From VRUE01 sp035712345 (GTDB lineage Bacteria; Actinomycetota; Thermoleophilia; Solirubrobacterales; 70-9), in NCBI GenBank assembly GCA_035712345.1, contig DASTAY010000056.1, positions 62,001-126,000 on the forward strand: a stretch of 64,000 bases of DNA, written 5' to 3'. Positions 32,181 through 40,931 of this stretch are shown here, one piece after another. Each line of letters starts with the position of its first letter. Position 1 is the first letter of the stretch. Position numbers and translations under genes: made by a program. The notes under the pieces were generated by a model that ran no database searches, was not told the DNA's origin, and saw only the letters and a list, made by a program, of their open reading frames with translations.

Positions 32181-34594
32181 TCGGCGGCCGCCTTCGGCGT
32201 GCTGTCGAGCGCCGCGAGGAGCTCGGGAAAGACGAGGTCGAACTGCACCTCGCCCACGCGACCGTCGAGGTCGCGCATCAGGCAGAGGCCCTGGCGGTAT
32301 TCGGTCAGCCGCGGAGCCAGCGCCCCCTCGGAGTCCAGGCCGACCTGCGCCAGCCCCGCCCGCGCCTCCGCCTCGGTCTCCTGGCCGAAGAGCAGGTAGA
32401 CGCCGAACAGCTCGGAGAGCTCCCCGAGGTCAGCCAGGCGCTGGGTCGCCACCAGCACGGTCGCGTTGAAGGCGCGCCCGAGCCGGATCACCCGGTTCAG
32501 CAGGGCGCGGCCCTGCGCCGAGCTGAGGAAGAACCACGCCTCGTCCAGCAGCACGATCTTGTGTCGTTGGCGGTTCGTGCTGACGAGGCGCAGAGCTTTC
32601 GCCGCGACCAGGGAGAGCGTCGCCACCGACACTCGCTCGGCGCGGGTGTAGGTCTCGCGGGAGGCGCCGGGGTCGGGCAGCGAGAGGCCGGGCGTTCGGA
32701 TCGTGATCACCGGCGCCGAGGGGGCGTCCTCGCCCGCCTCTCCCATGCCATCCGCCGCGAAGCCCAGGCGCGCGAGGCCAAAGTCCGAGAGCACCTCCAG
32801 CGCGTCGCCCGCCTCGCGCGCCGCGTCGACGTCGCCCCCGCGAAGGCGCTCGACGACGTACATCAGGCTCCGCTCGCCCGCCCGCACCGCATCGCGCACC
32901 GCCCGGTCGATCGCGTTCTCCCAGGCCGGCGGCGGGTCGCGCAGCAGCTCGATCAGGTAGCTCGCCGCCAGCTCCTCGCGCAGCTCGGGCAGCCCGATCT
33001 GAAGCGGGTCGAGTTTGCCGCGGTGCTCTGAGTCGCCCGAGAGCTCCAGCACCTCCACCTCGCCCTCCAGCTCGGGGACCCGGTCGAGGCCGTGGTCGGG
33101 CTTGGGGTCGAAGTCGACCACCAGGCTGCCGCGCCGCTGGGCGGCGTAGGCGATCGTCTGCGCGGCGAGCGTCTTGCCAGAGCCGAGCGTGCCGGCGAGC
33201 AGCACGCCCGAGGGCCGCGCGGTCCGCGGCGCCTCGGTCGGGTCGAGGCGTACCGGGCGGCCTTGGGGCGTGTGGCCGACGTAGATGCCGTCGGGGGAGC
33301 CGACCTCCGAGCTGGCGGTGGCGACCATCGCGCCGAACTGCTCGACGGTCATCTGCTGGGCGTAGTCGGGCACCTGCCCGCCGCCCGGCTGGGGCAGGTG
33401 GTCGCAGAAGAGCGCGTGCTGCAGGCCTCGCGGGCGGTGCAGCGCCACCTCGCCGAAGCGCTCGCGCAGCGTCGTCACCCGCCGCTCCAGCTCGGCGCGG
33501 TCGGGTGCGCCAACCGCGAGCGAGAGCGAGGCGCGCAGCATCGGCGGGTGCGCTGAGGACTGCAGGATCGCCTCGTACTCGCGCGCCAGCTCGCGGTCCT
33601 CCTCGGCGAGGACCCCCGGGCCGCTCGCGCCCTCGAGCTGCTCGCGGTAGGCGTGCTCGACGTCGAGGATGCGCTTTCGCACCTGCCCGAGCGCCTCGCG
33701 GTTGCCGATCCACTGCGCGTAGAGCACGGCGTCGACCGGGAAGCCGGCGCCTTCGGCCGGCCCGAAGAGAAGCTCCGCGGCGCCGGGGAACTCGGCTTCC
33801 TCGGCCAGCGAGGCCGCGCAGAGGAAGGCCTGACAGGAGGTCCCCTCCTCGGCCTCGACGACGAGCGACGGAGGCTTGCCCGGCTCCTCGGTCGCGGGAG
33901 CGTTGGCGCAGCTCCAGAGGTCGCGCTCCAGCGGCTCATACGCCGCCGAGCCGTCCGGCGCCACGACGACCAGCGCGTCGGGCTCCCAATGGCGGTCGAG
34001 CGCCGGCTCGGCCACCCCGCGGCAAGCGGCGCGGCGGAGCAGCCACTGCAGCTCCCGCGTCGAGGCGCGCCGCAGGGCGATCGCGCCGGCAAGGCGCTCG
34101 AAGGTGCGCTGCTCGACCGCCGCCAGCGCCTCCAGCTCGGCGCCGGAGATCGGCGAGGGGCGGCCGACGCCGGCCAGCTCCTCGACCCGGCGCCTGACGC
34201 GCCCGAAGGAGCGAAGCGCGCCCGGCCCGCCCTCGCCCTCGGTGAGCGAAACCGCGAGGTAGACCTCGGGCAGGTGGGAGCCGAGGTCTCCCAGTCGCGC
34301 CTCGTGGCCTTGCAGGTAGCGGCGCCAGGCCTCAGGGTCGCCGTGCTCGGGGTCGAGCAACTCGGCGAGCTCGTCGGGATAGCGCTCGGCCCCGAAGGAG
34401 CGCTGGACCCGCCAGATCGCGAAGTCGGCGCCCGCCAGGTGGGCGAGGCGCTCCAGGCGGTGCAGCAGCGCCCACTTCTGCGAGGTCGGCAGGAACGGGT
34501 AGGCGACGGTGTCGGCGCGGTAGAGGGCCGCGGCCTCGCCGCCCGGCCCGATCAGGACGTTGCGGCGCGCGTAGCGCAACGGGAACCGGGTCAC
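32177..34594 (-). CDS. VirB4/TcpF-like conjugation ATPase
   Basis: An 805-aa ATPase of the type IV secretion system. The N-terminal half is the VirB4 TrbE/CagE-like region. Walker A GTLGSGKT is near 468-475, followed by LVVDFDPKPDHGL, and Walker B KIVLLDEAWFFL near 680. VATQRLADLGELSELFGVYLLFGQ follows, the conserved VirB4 C-terminal signature. GTG 34594 with GGAGG upstream overlaps the stop of the TcpE-like gene (GTGA). It powers pilus or channel assembly and DNA transport at the inner face of the membrane. Confidence 0.9.
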   Translation of the reverse strand: MTRFPLRYARRNVLIGPGGEAAALYRADTVAYPFLPTSQKWALLHRLERLAHLAGADFAIWRVQRSFGAERYPDELAELLDPEHGDPEAWRRYLQGHEARLGDLGSHLPEVYLAVSLTEGEGGPGALRSFGRVRRRVEELAGVGRPSPISGAELEALAAVEQRTFERLAGAIALRRASTRELQWLLRRAACRGVAEPALDRHWEPDALVVVAPDGSAAYEPLERDLWSCANAPATEEPGKPPSLVVEAEEGTSCQAFLCAASLAEEAEFPGAAELLFGPAEGAGFPVDAVLYAQWIGNREALGQVRKRILDVEHAYREQLEGASGPGVLAEEDRELAREYEAILQSSAHPPMLRASLSLAVGAPDRAELERRVTTLRERFGEVALHRPRGLQHALFCDHLPQPGGGQVPDYAQQMTVEQFGAMVATASSEVGSPDGIYVGHTPQGRPVRLDPTEAPRTARPSGVLLAGTLGSGKTLAAQTIAYAAQRRGSLVVDFDPKPDHGLDRVPELEGEVEVLELSGDSEHRGKLDPLQIGLPELREELAASYLIELLRDPPPAWENAIDRAVRDAVRAGERSLMYVVERLRGGDVDAAREAGDALEVLSDFGLARLGFAADGMGEAGEDAPSAPVITIRTPGLSLPDPGASRETYTRAERVSVATLSLVAAKALRLVSTNRQRHKIVLLDEAWFFLSSAQGRALLNRVIRLGRAFNATVLVATQRLADLGELSELFGVYLLFGQETEAEARAGLAQVGLDSEGALAPRLTEYRQGLCLMRDLDGRVGEVQFDLVFPELLAALDSTPKAAAE

Positions 34595-35289
34595 GGGCGC
34601 ACCTCCAGCGCCTCCCCTTTGGCGAGCGCGATACGCCGGGTGGTCTCCGCGCCACAAGAGTCGAGCGCGGCCGGGCGGGCCAGACGCCGCTTCCTTCTCC
34701 GGCGCACCGCGACCGGCGCCGCGAAGAAGACGAGCGCCGGGCCGCGCACCCGCGCGCGGCGCAGGACCGCCGTGCGCTCGTCGGCCTCAACCCACAGCCG
34801 TCCCCCGAGGACGCGGGCGATGCCCGTGAGCGGCATGGCGCGGCCGAGCGAGCGCCGCGAGGGCGCCAGTCGCACCGCCAGCCAGGAGAGCGCGAAGCGG
34901 TCGGCGCGGCGACCGTCCGGGGTCGCCTGGGTGCCGAGCGTGGCGACGGCGGCGGGGACGACGATCAGCTGCAGCGGCCAGTCGATGAGGCCGAGCGCCA
35001 AGCCTGCAAGCCAGCTGGTCGCCAGCGCACCGATCGCCGCGAGCGCCGCGCCCTCGCGCCCGCCGACGCCGAAGCCGGCGATCCCGGCGGCGCAGGCGAT
35101 GCACAGCTCGACGCTCGCCGAGCCGGCGCCGAGCGCGATGACGGCGACGAGCGTGCCGACGGCGTAGGCCAGCCAGCGCAGCGGCACCCCGCCGGGGACC
35201 GGCAGCGTGCGGCCCTCGATCTGGTAGATCCGCCGCTCCGGGCGGAAGATGCGCTGGTAGGAGCGGATCGGCTCGAAGCTCTCGCTCAC
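34591..35289 (-). CDS. TcpE-like conjugation membrane protein
   Basis: A 232-aa protein beginning with RSYQRIFRPERRIYQIEGRT and LPVPGGVPLRWL, the N-terminal pattern of the TcpE family (short aromatic-charged segment, then LP-P and hydrophobic helices). Two long hydrophobic regions (LAYAVGTLVAVIALGAG, AALAAIGALATSWLAGLALG) follow, then a basic C-terminal domain RARVRGPALVFFAAPVAVRR. TcpE proteins are small inner-membrane parts of the Tcp conjugation machinery. It lies between the pilin-like gene and VirB4, as expected. Confidence 0.7.
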   Translation of the reverse strand: MSESFEPIRSYQRIFRPERRIYQIEGRTLPVPGGVPLRWLAYAVGTLVAVIALGAGSASVELCIACAAGIAGFGVGGREGAALAAIGALATSWLAGLALGLIDWPLQLIVVPAAVATLGTQATPDGRRADRFALSWLAVRLAPSRRSLGRAMPLTGIARVLGGRLWVEADERTAVLRRARVRGPALVFFAAPVAVRRRRKRRLARPAALDSCGAETTRRIALAKGEALEVRP

Positions 35290-35591
35290 GGCAAGATCCG
35301 CTGTCCGATCGCCCGCGCGGCTTCGGCGACCTGGTCGGGGCTGAAGACCAGCCAGCCGACCAGCACCGCCGCGCAGAAGAACATCGCCAGGTCGATGAAC
35401 TTGCGGTTCAGCAGGAAGACCAGGCCGACGATCGCGATGACGCCGCCGTAGATCTCCCCGGCGTAGTGGCGCAGAGTCGAGCCGATGTTGTGGCCGACGT
35501 CGTTGCCCGAAGCGGCGAGCGCGTCCGGCACCAGCCAGAGCCCGAGCACCGCGACCGCGAGCAGGACCGCGAAGACCGTCAGGCGGCGCAT
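35286..35591 (-). CDS. small two-helix membrane protein (VirB2/TrbC-like pilin candidate)
   Basis: A 101-aa protein with a signal-like start MRRLTVFAVLLAVAVLGLWL ending in ALAASG, then two hydrophobic helices (YGGVIAIVGLVFLLNRKFID, LAMFFCAAVLVGWLVF) separated by a short basic loop. This is the size and topology of VirB2/TrbC pilins. No sequence signature proves it. ATG 35591 overlaps the TcpC stop (TGATG), and its own stop overlaps the TcpE-like start. Confidence 0.65.
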   Translation of the reverse strand: MRRLTVFAVLLAVAVLGLWLVPDALAASGNDVGHNIGSTLRHYAGEIYGGVIAIVGLVFLLNRKFIDLAMFFCAAVLVGWLVFSPDQVAEAARAIGQRILP

Positions 35592-36454
35592 CACGAGAGC
35601 GCCCCCTCGACGCCGTCCACGTACCAGCGACCGCGCCGCACCACCTCGATCCGGTAGGCCAGCCGCAGGGTGGCGCCGCCCGACTCGCGCACCCGCGCAG
35701 TGGCGATCGCCGTCCGTCGCGGGCCTTCTGAGTCGCCTTCCTGCTTCACCGCGCCGACGGCGAGGAGCCGCAGGGCGCCGCCGAGCGGCGTCACCCGGGC
35801 ACCGGGCGCCAAGAGGTAAGAGAGATCGCCAGGCTCGCTCGCCGACAGGTAGGCCGGCAGGAAGCGCCGCACCAGGTCGGCGATCGCTGCGCCGGAAGAA
35901 CCGGCGAGCGGCCCCGGCTGCGTGGGGCTCTGCGCGACCCCGGGCGGCCCGGTGACGACCGCGGGCGCTCCCAGTGCCGCCACCTCGCCCGCTCCTTCGC
36001 GGACGATCGGGACGGCGAGGTAGAGCGTGCGGCCGCCGCCGAGCTCGCAAGCCACCGTGACGATGGCTCGTCCTCCTCCGAGATCGCGGGCGCCCGCGAC
36101 CTCGGCCTGCTCGACGGGGACATCCGTCCCCGTCGCGCCGGGCGTCGTTTCATCGCCGACGCCCGGCGCCAGCAGCGGAGTCAGCTCGCGAGACGAGCCG
36201 CTCAGGTAGGTGCGCGCGAAGCGCACCGCGAACGCGCCGCTCGCCGGATCGGCGGCGGCGCCGTGCTGGGACGCCGATCCAGCGACCCGCCTCGACGGCC
36301 CCGCGAGCACCGCGGCGCCGCCCTTGGCGAGCAGGAGCGCCACCAGGGTCCAGAGCGCCACACGGCCAACCGACCGCAGCGCCGCCCCGAGGGTCCGACG
36401 CTCCACGCCGCGCCCCACACGAGTTCTGACTCCGACTGCCACTTCTGAGACCAC
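35591..36454 (-). CDS. TcpC-like conjugation protein
   Basis: A 287-aa protein: short cytoplasmic part, one membrane helix (VALWTLVALLLAKGGAAVLA, about residues 30-50), then a bi-lobed extracellular part with two similar NTF2-like units. The first is at AFAVRFARTYLSGSSRELTP, the second at DLVRRFLPAYLSASEPGDLS. That repeat defines the TcpC family (VirB8-like, pCW3 type). It is the first gene of the transfer operon, just after a copy of the shared GTCCACTTT promoter motif. GTG 36454 is given as start; GTG at 36442, with GGAGG at better spacing, is an alternative. Confidence 0.82.
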   Translation of the reverse strand: MVSEVAVGVRTRVGRGVERRTLGAALRSVGRVALWTLVALLLAKGGAAVLAGPSRRVAGSASQHGAAADPASGAFAVRFARTYLSGSSRELTPLLAPGVGDETTPGATGTDVPVEQAEVAGARDLGGGRAIVTVACELGGGRTLYLAVPIVREGAGEVAALGAPAVVTGPPGVAQSPTQPGPLAGSSGAAIADLVRRFLPAYLSASEPGDLSYLLAPGARVTPLGGALRLLAVGAVKQEGDSEGPRRTAIATARVRESGGATLRLAYRIEVVRRGRWYVDGVEGALS

Positions 36455-36496
36455 CTCCTCTGTTGTGTTTGGGCTGCCGGTTGGCCGCCCTCACCA

Positions 36497-36525
36497 CTAA
36501 GGAGGGTTTTGGGGCAAAAGTGGAC
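36497..36525 (-). promoter_or_regulatory. shared bipartite promoter motif, copy 1 (transfer operon)
   Basis: Read leftward: GTCCACTTT, ten bases, CCCTCCTTAG. It lies 43 bases before the first start codon of the transfer operon. Two other copies (36996-37024 and 42271-42299) have the same two blocks with exactly the same ten-base spacing. A fixed spacing between two unlike blocks is what a sigma-factor promoter looks like, not a palindromic operator. Confidence 0.7.
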
Positions 36526-36635
36526 TCACGGATACACGCATATGCGCGTAAGGTTGTTTGTCTGCACCGCCCCCGTTACGGTGTCACTGGACGCGACGTG
36601 ACCGGTGTCGACGGTCCGGCTACTTCGTGACCGTG

Positions 36636-36983
36636 CTATTCGGTGTCAGAGGCGCCGGCGAGCTGGTCGATCAGCCACCAGCCGGTCCAGTCGGCCAGCT
36701 CGTAATGCACGCACATACCCTCGCGCCTGCGCCTGACGATCCCCGCCCGATAGAGGACCGAGAGCTGCCTGGAGACGGTCTGCTGGGTCACCCGAACGCA
36801 TGCGGCAAGTCCTCCCACGGTGACGCTCCCACCCTCCTTGAGCGCCTCGATCAACCGAATCCTCGTCGGCTCGGCGAGTATGCGCAGCGTCTCGGCGATC
36901 GACTCGACCTCCTCCTCGGAGAGCGGCCCCGCCGTCGCCGTCTGGGTGTCTTTCGGGTTGAGTGTGTCCACATCCGTACTCAT
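36636..36983 (-). CDS. ArsR-family transcriptional regulator
   Basis: A 115-aa ArsR-type winged helix: ETLRILAEPTRIRLIEALKE, then GGLAACVRVTQQTVSRQLSV (recognition helix) and LYRAGIVRRRREGMCVHYEL (wing). The first 25 residues are a Thr/Glu-rich extension. There is no CVC metal-binding motif in helix 3, so the signal is probably not arsenite or cadmium. It sits alone between the transfer operon and the sigma-factor operon, preceded by its own copy of the shared promoter motif, and is a likely controller of transfer. Confidence 0.85.
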   Translation of the reverse strand: MSTDVDTLNPKDTQTATAGPLSEEEVESIAETLRILAEPTRIRLIEALKEGGSVTVGGLAACVRVTQQTVSRQLSVLYRAGIVRRRREGMCVHYELADWTGWWLIDQLAGASDTE

Positions 36984-36995
36984 TGGCTCTCACTC

Positions 36996-37024
36996 CTATA
37001 GAGGGGTGAGCGGAGAAAGTGGAC
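36996..37024 (-). promoter_or_regulatory. shared bipartite promoter motif, copy 2 (arsR)
   Basis: Read leftward: GTCCACTTT, ten bases, CCCTCTATAG, ending 12 bases before the ATG of the ArsR gene. The last TAG and the following GAG also look like a ribosome-binding site (TAGGAG), so promoter and leader overlap and the transcript leader would be extremely short. Confidence 0.7.
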
Positions 37025-37059
37025 CCCAAGATGAGAAACGTAAGCGAGTACGCCAACAG

Positions 37060-37104
37060 CGAACGGTCAGGCGGGGAACTCGCTCTCCCCCGCCTGACCG
37101 TTCG
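37060..37104 (-). terminator. strong hairpin terminator after LysM gene
   Basis: A perfect 17-base-pair inverted repeat: CGAACGGTCAGGCGGGG at 37060-37076 and its complement at 37088-37104, with an 11-base loop. It begins 30 bases downstream of the LysM stop codon in the direction of transcription and would form a very stable hairpin. No long T run follows, as is common in high-GC actinobacteria. Confidence 0.75.
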
Positions 37105-37134
37105 TCGGCATCGAGCGTCAGGCTGAGACGGGCG

Positions 37135-37995
37135 TCAACGCAATCTGAGCTTCGTGCCTGCCATCAGGACATTCGGGTCGCCGGTTCCTATGCGACTCGC
37201 GTTCAGACGCCAGAGCCGATGCACCTCGTTCGCGATCGCGCCGTTCGAGGCGCCATCGGGCAGGATCGCTTCGGCGATCGACCACAGGCACTCCCCGGCC
37301 TGGACGACGTGGAACCGCTGTCCCGCCAGGTGTCGCGAGGGCGCTTCCGGCTCTGCCGGCGTCGCGGCCGGTCGCGGCACGGCCGGCGCGGGCGCTTCAG
37401 GCGCCGGAGCCGGGGGCGGGGCTTGGCTCGTGGTCTGCGCGCCCCGCGTGTATTCGCGTACGGGCGGAGCCTTGGACGCGCTCAACGGCTGGTTTTCAAC
37501 CGGAGTACCGGAGGCCGGCGGCGCCGGTTCGTAGGTCGGCGCAGCTTCATAGGTTGGGCCTCCGGGATTCGTCCCTTCCACCGGAGGTTGCGGTTCGCCT
37601 TCTCCCGTCGCGCCCACGACGGCGCCGGTCACTTCTTCGCCGACCGGTGGCAGTTCCGCTTCGGCTTCGGGTTCGACTTCCACCGGCGGGCCTTCGCCTT
37701 CGTCTTCGGCGCCGCCGGCTTCTTCTTCGGGGGCCAGTTCGGGCAGTTCTTCCAGCGCCGTTTCTTCGCCGCCGGGTTCGAATTCGGGAGCTTCTTCGAC
37801 TTCTGGCGCGGCGCCCGGCGCGCCGCCGCCTTCGCCTTCGGAGTCAGCTTCCGCCGCGAAGGCCGCGCCGGGGGAGATGCCGCCGAGCGCGAGCATCGCG
37901 CACAGGGCCAGCGCGAGCGCCCGCCGACCGACCGAGTGGCTGGCGCCGGGGCCGTGGCGGGAGACGGATCTCAGCAGTTCATCGAGCCTTGCCAT
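37135..37995 (-). CDS. secreted or anchored LysM-domain protein
   Basis: A 286-aa protein. The hydrophobic segment ALALALCAMLALGGISPGAA at about residues 26-45 serves as signal peptide, followed by a 150-residue acidic Glu/Gly/Pro/Ala-rich spacer. A C-terminal LysM-like peptidoglycan-binding domain completes it (FHVVQAGECLWSIAEAILP, VHRLWRLNASRIGTGDPNVL, GTKLRLR). It is the last gene of the sigma-factor operon, followed by the hairpin terminator. A role in attaching the element's surface proteins to the wall during mating is plausible but inferred. Confidence 0.78.
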   Translation of the reverse strand: MARLDELLRSVSRHGPGASHSVGRRALALALCAMLALGGISPGAAFAAEADSEGEGGGAPGAAPEVEEAPEFEPGGEETALEELPELAPEEEAGGAEDEGEGPPVEVEPEAEAELPPVGEEVTGAVVGATGEGEPQPPVEGTNPGGPTYEAAPTYEPAPPASGTPVENQPLSASKAPPVREYTRGAQTTSQAPPPAPAPEAPAPAVPRPAATPAEPEAPSRHLAGQRFHVVQAGECLWSIAEAILPDGASNGAIANEVHRLWRLNASRIGTGDPNVLMAGTKLRLR

Positions 37996-38026
37996 CGCTT
38001 CCTCCCTCGCTTGTCGAGGTCTGGGT

Positions 38027-38629
38027 TCAATTCACGGGGTCCGCCACGCAGCGAAATGCCTTCGCCCCGGCGGCGGTGTCGGAGGTGACGCCGACGTTGC
38101 CGGTGTTGTCGAGGATGTAGAGGACTTGGAGACGTTCTTCGGGGGTCTTGGGCGGGTAGACGTTGCTGGTCAGCTCGCCGCCCGAGGCTAGGGTGATGCC
38201 GTAGGCGCCGATCGCGGTCATCAACTCCTCATGAGTTGGCAGCCGACGTCCGGGGTGAGCTTTGTTGTCGGTTATCTCGCAGGCCGCAGCCGCACTTGAA
38301 TAAGGAGCCGGAGGGCGAGCCTGGGTTTCGACGCATACGTCGGAGACGGGTACCGTGCCCTGCGGACAGCGGACCAACAGGCGTTCGGCGGTAACGCCGT
38401 CGAGCCGCGCGGCGTTCCGCGCCCGCGGCACCGTGCGCAGGCTGCGCTCCTTGATCGCCCGCCCACCGACCGAGTTGGCCTTGAACAGGCGCCCGGTCAG
38501 CGAGTGCTTGCGGATGTCGCGGCCGGTGATCTTGAAGGCGGCGTAGGAGCTGCCGCCGAGGGCGACGAACAGGGCCAGGGTGGCGACGACATTGGCGTAG
38601 GTGAGTCGGTCGCGCAGTGCTCTCAGCAT
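38027..38629 (-). CDS. Thermoleophilia-type signal-anchored surface protein
   Basis: A 200-aa protein beginning RLTYANVVATLALFVALGG followed by SSYAAFKITGRDIRKHSLTG. This start, a membrane anchor followed by ITGxDIxxxSLTG and NSVGGRAIKERSL units, is typical of a large, poorly understood surface-protein family of Solirubrobacterales. The C-terminal half has four to five Cys (LVRCPQGTVPVSDVCVET, AAAACEI, AFRCVADP) and a GRRLPTHEELMTA segment like a formylglycine-type lectin fold. It lies between the Ig-like and LysM genes and is probably exposed outside the cell. Confidence 0.75.
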   Translation of the reverse strand: MLRALRDRLTYANVVATLALFVALGGSSYAAFKITGRDIRKHSLTGRLFKANSVGGRAIKERSLRTVPRARNAARLDGVTAERLLVRCPQGTVPVSDVCVETQARPPAPYSSAAAACEITDNKAHPGRRLPTHEELMTAIGAYGITLASGGELTSNVYPPKTPEERLQVLYILDNTGNVGVTSDTAAGAKAFRCVADPVN

Positions 38630-38666
38630 GGGACTCCCTCCTGAAATGGACGGTCGTGGCGTCTGT

Positions 38667-40931
38667 CTACCCGGTAGAGCATGGTCGTCCTCTCACCCGT
38701 ACGCCCAGCGGACCGCCGCCGCCCGCCTGCAGCGGAAAGCCGGCCTCCTCCGGAAGACGCACGCGGAAGCGGAAACGCTGGCCGCCGCAGGTGCGCTGGA
38801 AGCGGTAGGGGATGCGCCAGTTGCCCTTCGCGTCGGTGCGCGTCGTGCGGAAGGTCTGCCATTCGCCGGAGAGCAGCACCTGCAGCTCGACCAGCTTGCC
38901 GCGCGCCGGGAGCGGTCGGCCGGCGACTCGCCCGCTGAAGGTGACCGACCGCCCATTCAGGACGTGCTTCGGCGCAATCTTGAAGCTCGATCTGGCCTTG
39001 ACCAGCAGCGTCACGACGTCTTCCACCGGCAGCGTCGTCGCGGTGCCGGGATAGACGAAGCGCAGCCGGCTCGAGGCCCGTGCCCGCAGGGCGAGCGAGA
39101 AGTGACCTTCGGGACCCGTGGTCAACGTGGCGGCCAGCGCTTCGCTGCCTTCGGGGGAGCGCGAGTAGACGCGCACCGGAGCGGCGGCGATCGGCTTGCC
39201 TTCGCGGTCGAGGAGTCTGCCCGCGAAGCGCATCTGCCGTCCGAACTCGACCTTGGCCTCCGGCTTCAGCGCCCGCACGGTCCGGCTCACCTTGTGGGAC
39301 TTGCCGTGGCGGTGGACGGTCCGGCGCACCCGCCGCTTTCCGACCACGCCCGCCTTGATCGAGGTCGTGACTCGCAGTGGCAGCATCACCCGCATCGGCT
39401 GGCCGTCGAGCCGCTGATCGGTGCTCGCCTCGTTGCCGGCCACATCGTGGGCGGTGGCGTGGAGTTCGTATTCGCCGGGCGGCAGCGCCGCATCATCGAT
39501 CCGCGTCACCAGGTGGCTGCCTTCCTGGCTGGTCGGCAGCTCCTGCCAGACGCCGGAGCCGGCGCGGCTGATCTCGATTTCCCCGCCGCCGAGACCCGAG
39601 AGGGGATCGGTGACGAGGACCGAGACGCGCGTGGGGTCGTCGGCGCGAGCGCCCTCGAAGCCGAGCGTCGGCGGTTCGGGGTCGTAGCGCAGCTTGACCG
39701 GCACCGAGGCGTTGGCGGGCTGCTGGTTTCCGGCGGCGTCTTCGCGCCACAGCGAAAGTTCCCATTCCCCGGGCGCGGGCACGGCGAGGCCTTCGATCGC
39801 GGCCACCTGGGGTTCTGCGCGAGTCCCGGTCACGCATTCGCCCCCTCCTGCCAGGCAGAGCCGGTAGTGGGCGGCGATGATCGGCGCCCGGTCGGGTTCG
39901 GGCGGGTCTTCCCAGGCGAGGTCGAAGTCGTTTCGGTTTCGCCACGCTTCTCCGCCTCCGACCCCCACCGGCACCGCGCCCGGCGGCGTGTTGTCGATCC
40001 GCACGGTCGCCGAGGGCGAGTCGGCGGTGTTGCCCGCCGTGTCTTCCGCGGTGACGTGCATTTCCTGGGTGCCTTCGGGAAGCTGGCGAGTATCGACTTC
40101 AATCTGTCCGGGGCCGTTCGGACATGGAACACGCTGGGAGTAGTCGCATGGACGCGGGCCGGCCTTACGCACCAAGCCTCCGATCCAGCCCTGCGCACTC
40201 TTGACCCCGACGTTGTCAGAGGCTTCGTAGCCGATGCTCTGCATCCCGCTCACCCATTCGCCCCGTGCCAGCGGACCGTCGGCGAGGATCGAGACTGCCG
40301 GGCCGAGAGAATCGGAGACCGTCGCTTCGGCGGTGAACGTCTGGAAGTAGTTGAGGCCACGAGCCGAGCAGAACTGGTGTGAGGAGGCGCCGACGCAGAC
40401 GACCCGCTGGACGATCCGGGTCGCGCCGCCGAGGTCGTAGCTGCGCGGACGGGGCCAGCTCGAGGCCTGCGCGTGCGCTGCGCCGGGGCAGTGGTGGTTG
40501 GCGCGGACGTTCTTGATCGCGACCGAGGAGCCGTCCGGGCGCAGGGCGTAGAGCTGCAGCGCGTAGCGGCAGTCCCGCCGGTGCGCGTGACCTGACCAGC
40601 GCAGCCGCGAGAACGAGGTGCCCGAGGGCGCGTCGAGGACGAATGCCGATTGCGCTCCGTGGGCCACCCGGCCTCCGCGCGTCACGTTGGCGGTCACCAG
40701 CCCGCGCAGCCCCGGCCCCAGGGGATTGCACGCACGCCTCCAGCGCATGCCGCGAGTCGCAAAGTTTTCGAAGGCGCCGCTGGCGAAGTTGCCGGCGTCG
40801 GCCTGGCAGGCGTCGATCGTGAATTCGCCCGCCTCGGCCCGCCTCGGATATGCAAAACCAACCAAGGCGATCGCAAGCCCGACCAGCAGCACGAGTGCCG
40901 TCCGGCTCGCTGGTCTCCGCGCCCGCCGCAT
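38667..40931 (-). CDS. large secreted Ig-like repeat protein
   Basis: A 754-aa secreted protein. Signal segment: TALVLLVGLAIALVGFAYPR then AEAGEF. The N-terminal 220 residues form a lectin-like domain with several Cys. Then come bacterial Ig-like units with the usual AxDxxGNxA motif (HVTAEDTAGNTADSPSATVR, SLWREDAAGNQQPANASVPV, HATAHDVAGNEASTDQ) and C-terminal carboxypeptidase-regulatory-like beta domains (RFAGRLLDREGKPIAAAPVR, VTFSGRVAGRPLPARGKLVE). ATG 40931 with GGAGGG upstream overlaps the sigma-factor stop. A surface adhesin for mating contact is a reasonable guess. Confidence 0.8.
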   Translation of the reverse strand: MRRARRPASRTALVLLVGLAIALVGFAYPRRAEAGEFTIDACQADAGNFASGAFENFATRGMRWRRACNPLGPGLRGLVTANVTRGGRVAHGAQSAFVLDAPSGTSFSRLRWSGHAHRRDCRYALQLYALRPDGSSVAIKNVRANHHCPGAAHAQASSWPRPRSYDLGGATRIVQRVVCVGASSHQFCSARGLNYFQTFTAEATVSDSLGPAVSILADGPLARGEWVSGMQSIGYEASDNVGVKSAQGWIGGLVRKAGPRPCDYSQRVPCPNGPGQIEVDTRQLPEGTQEMHVTAEDTAGNTADSPSATVRIDNTPPGAVPVGVGGGEAWRNRNDFDLAWEDPPEPDRAPIIAAHYRLCLAGGGECVTGTRAEPQVAAIEGLAVPAPGEWELSLWREDAAGNQQPANASVPVKLRYDPEPPTLGFEGARADDPTRVSVLVTDPLSGLGGGEIEISRAGSGVWQELPTSQEGSHLVTRIDDAALPPGEYELHATAHDVAGNEASTDQRLDGQPMRVMLPLRVTTSIKAGVVGKRRVRRTVHRHGKSHKVSRTVRALKPEAKVEFGRQMRFAGRLLDREGKPIAAAPVRVYSRSPEGSEALAATLTTGPEGHFSLALRARASSRLRFVYPGTATTLPVEDVVTLLVKARSSFKIAPKHVLNGRSVTFSGRVAGRPLPARGKLVELQVLLSGEWQTFRTTRTDAKGNWRIPYRFQRTCGGQRFRFRVRLPEEAGFPLQAGGGGPLGVRVRGRPCSTG

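Noticed and set aside
36636..36983. Arsenic-sensing ArsR
   Set aside because: The metal-binding CVC motif of helix 3 is absent and no arsenic resistance genes are present; only the family assignment is kept.
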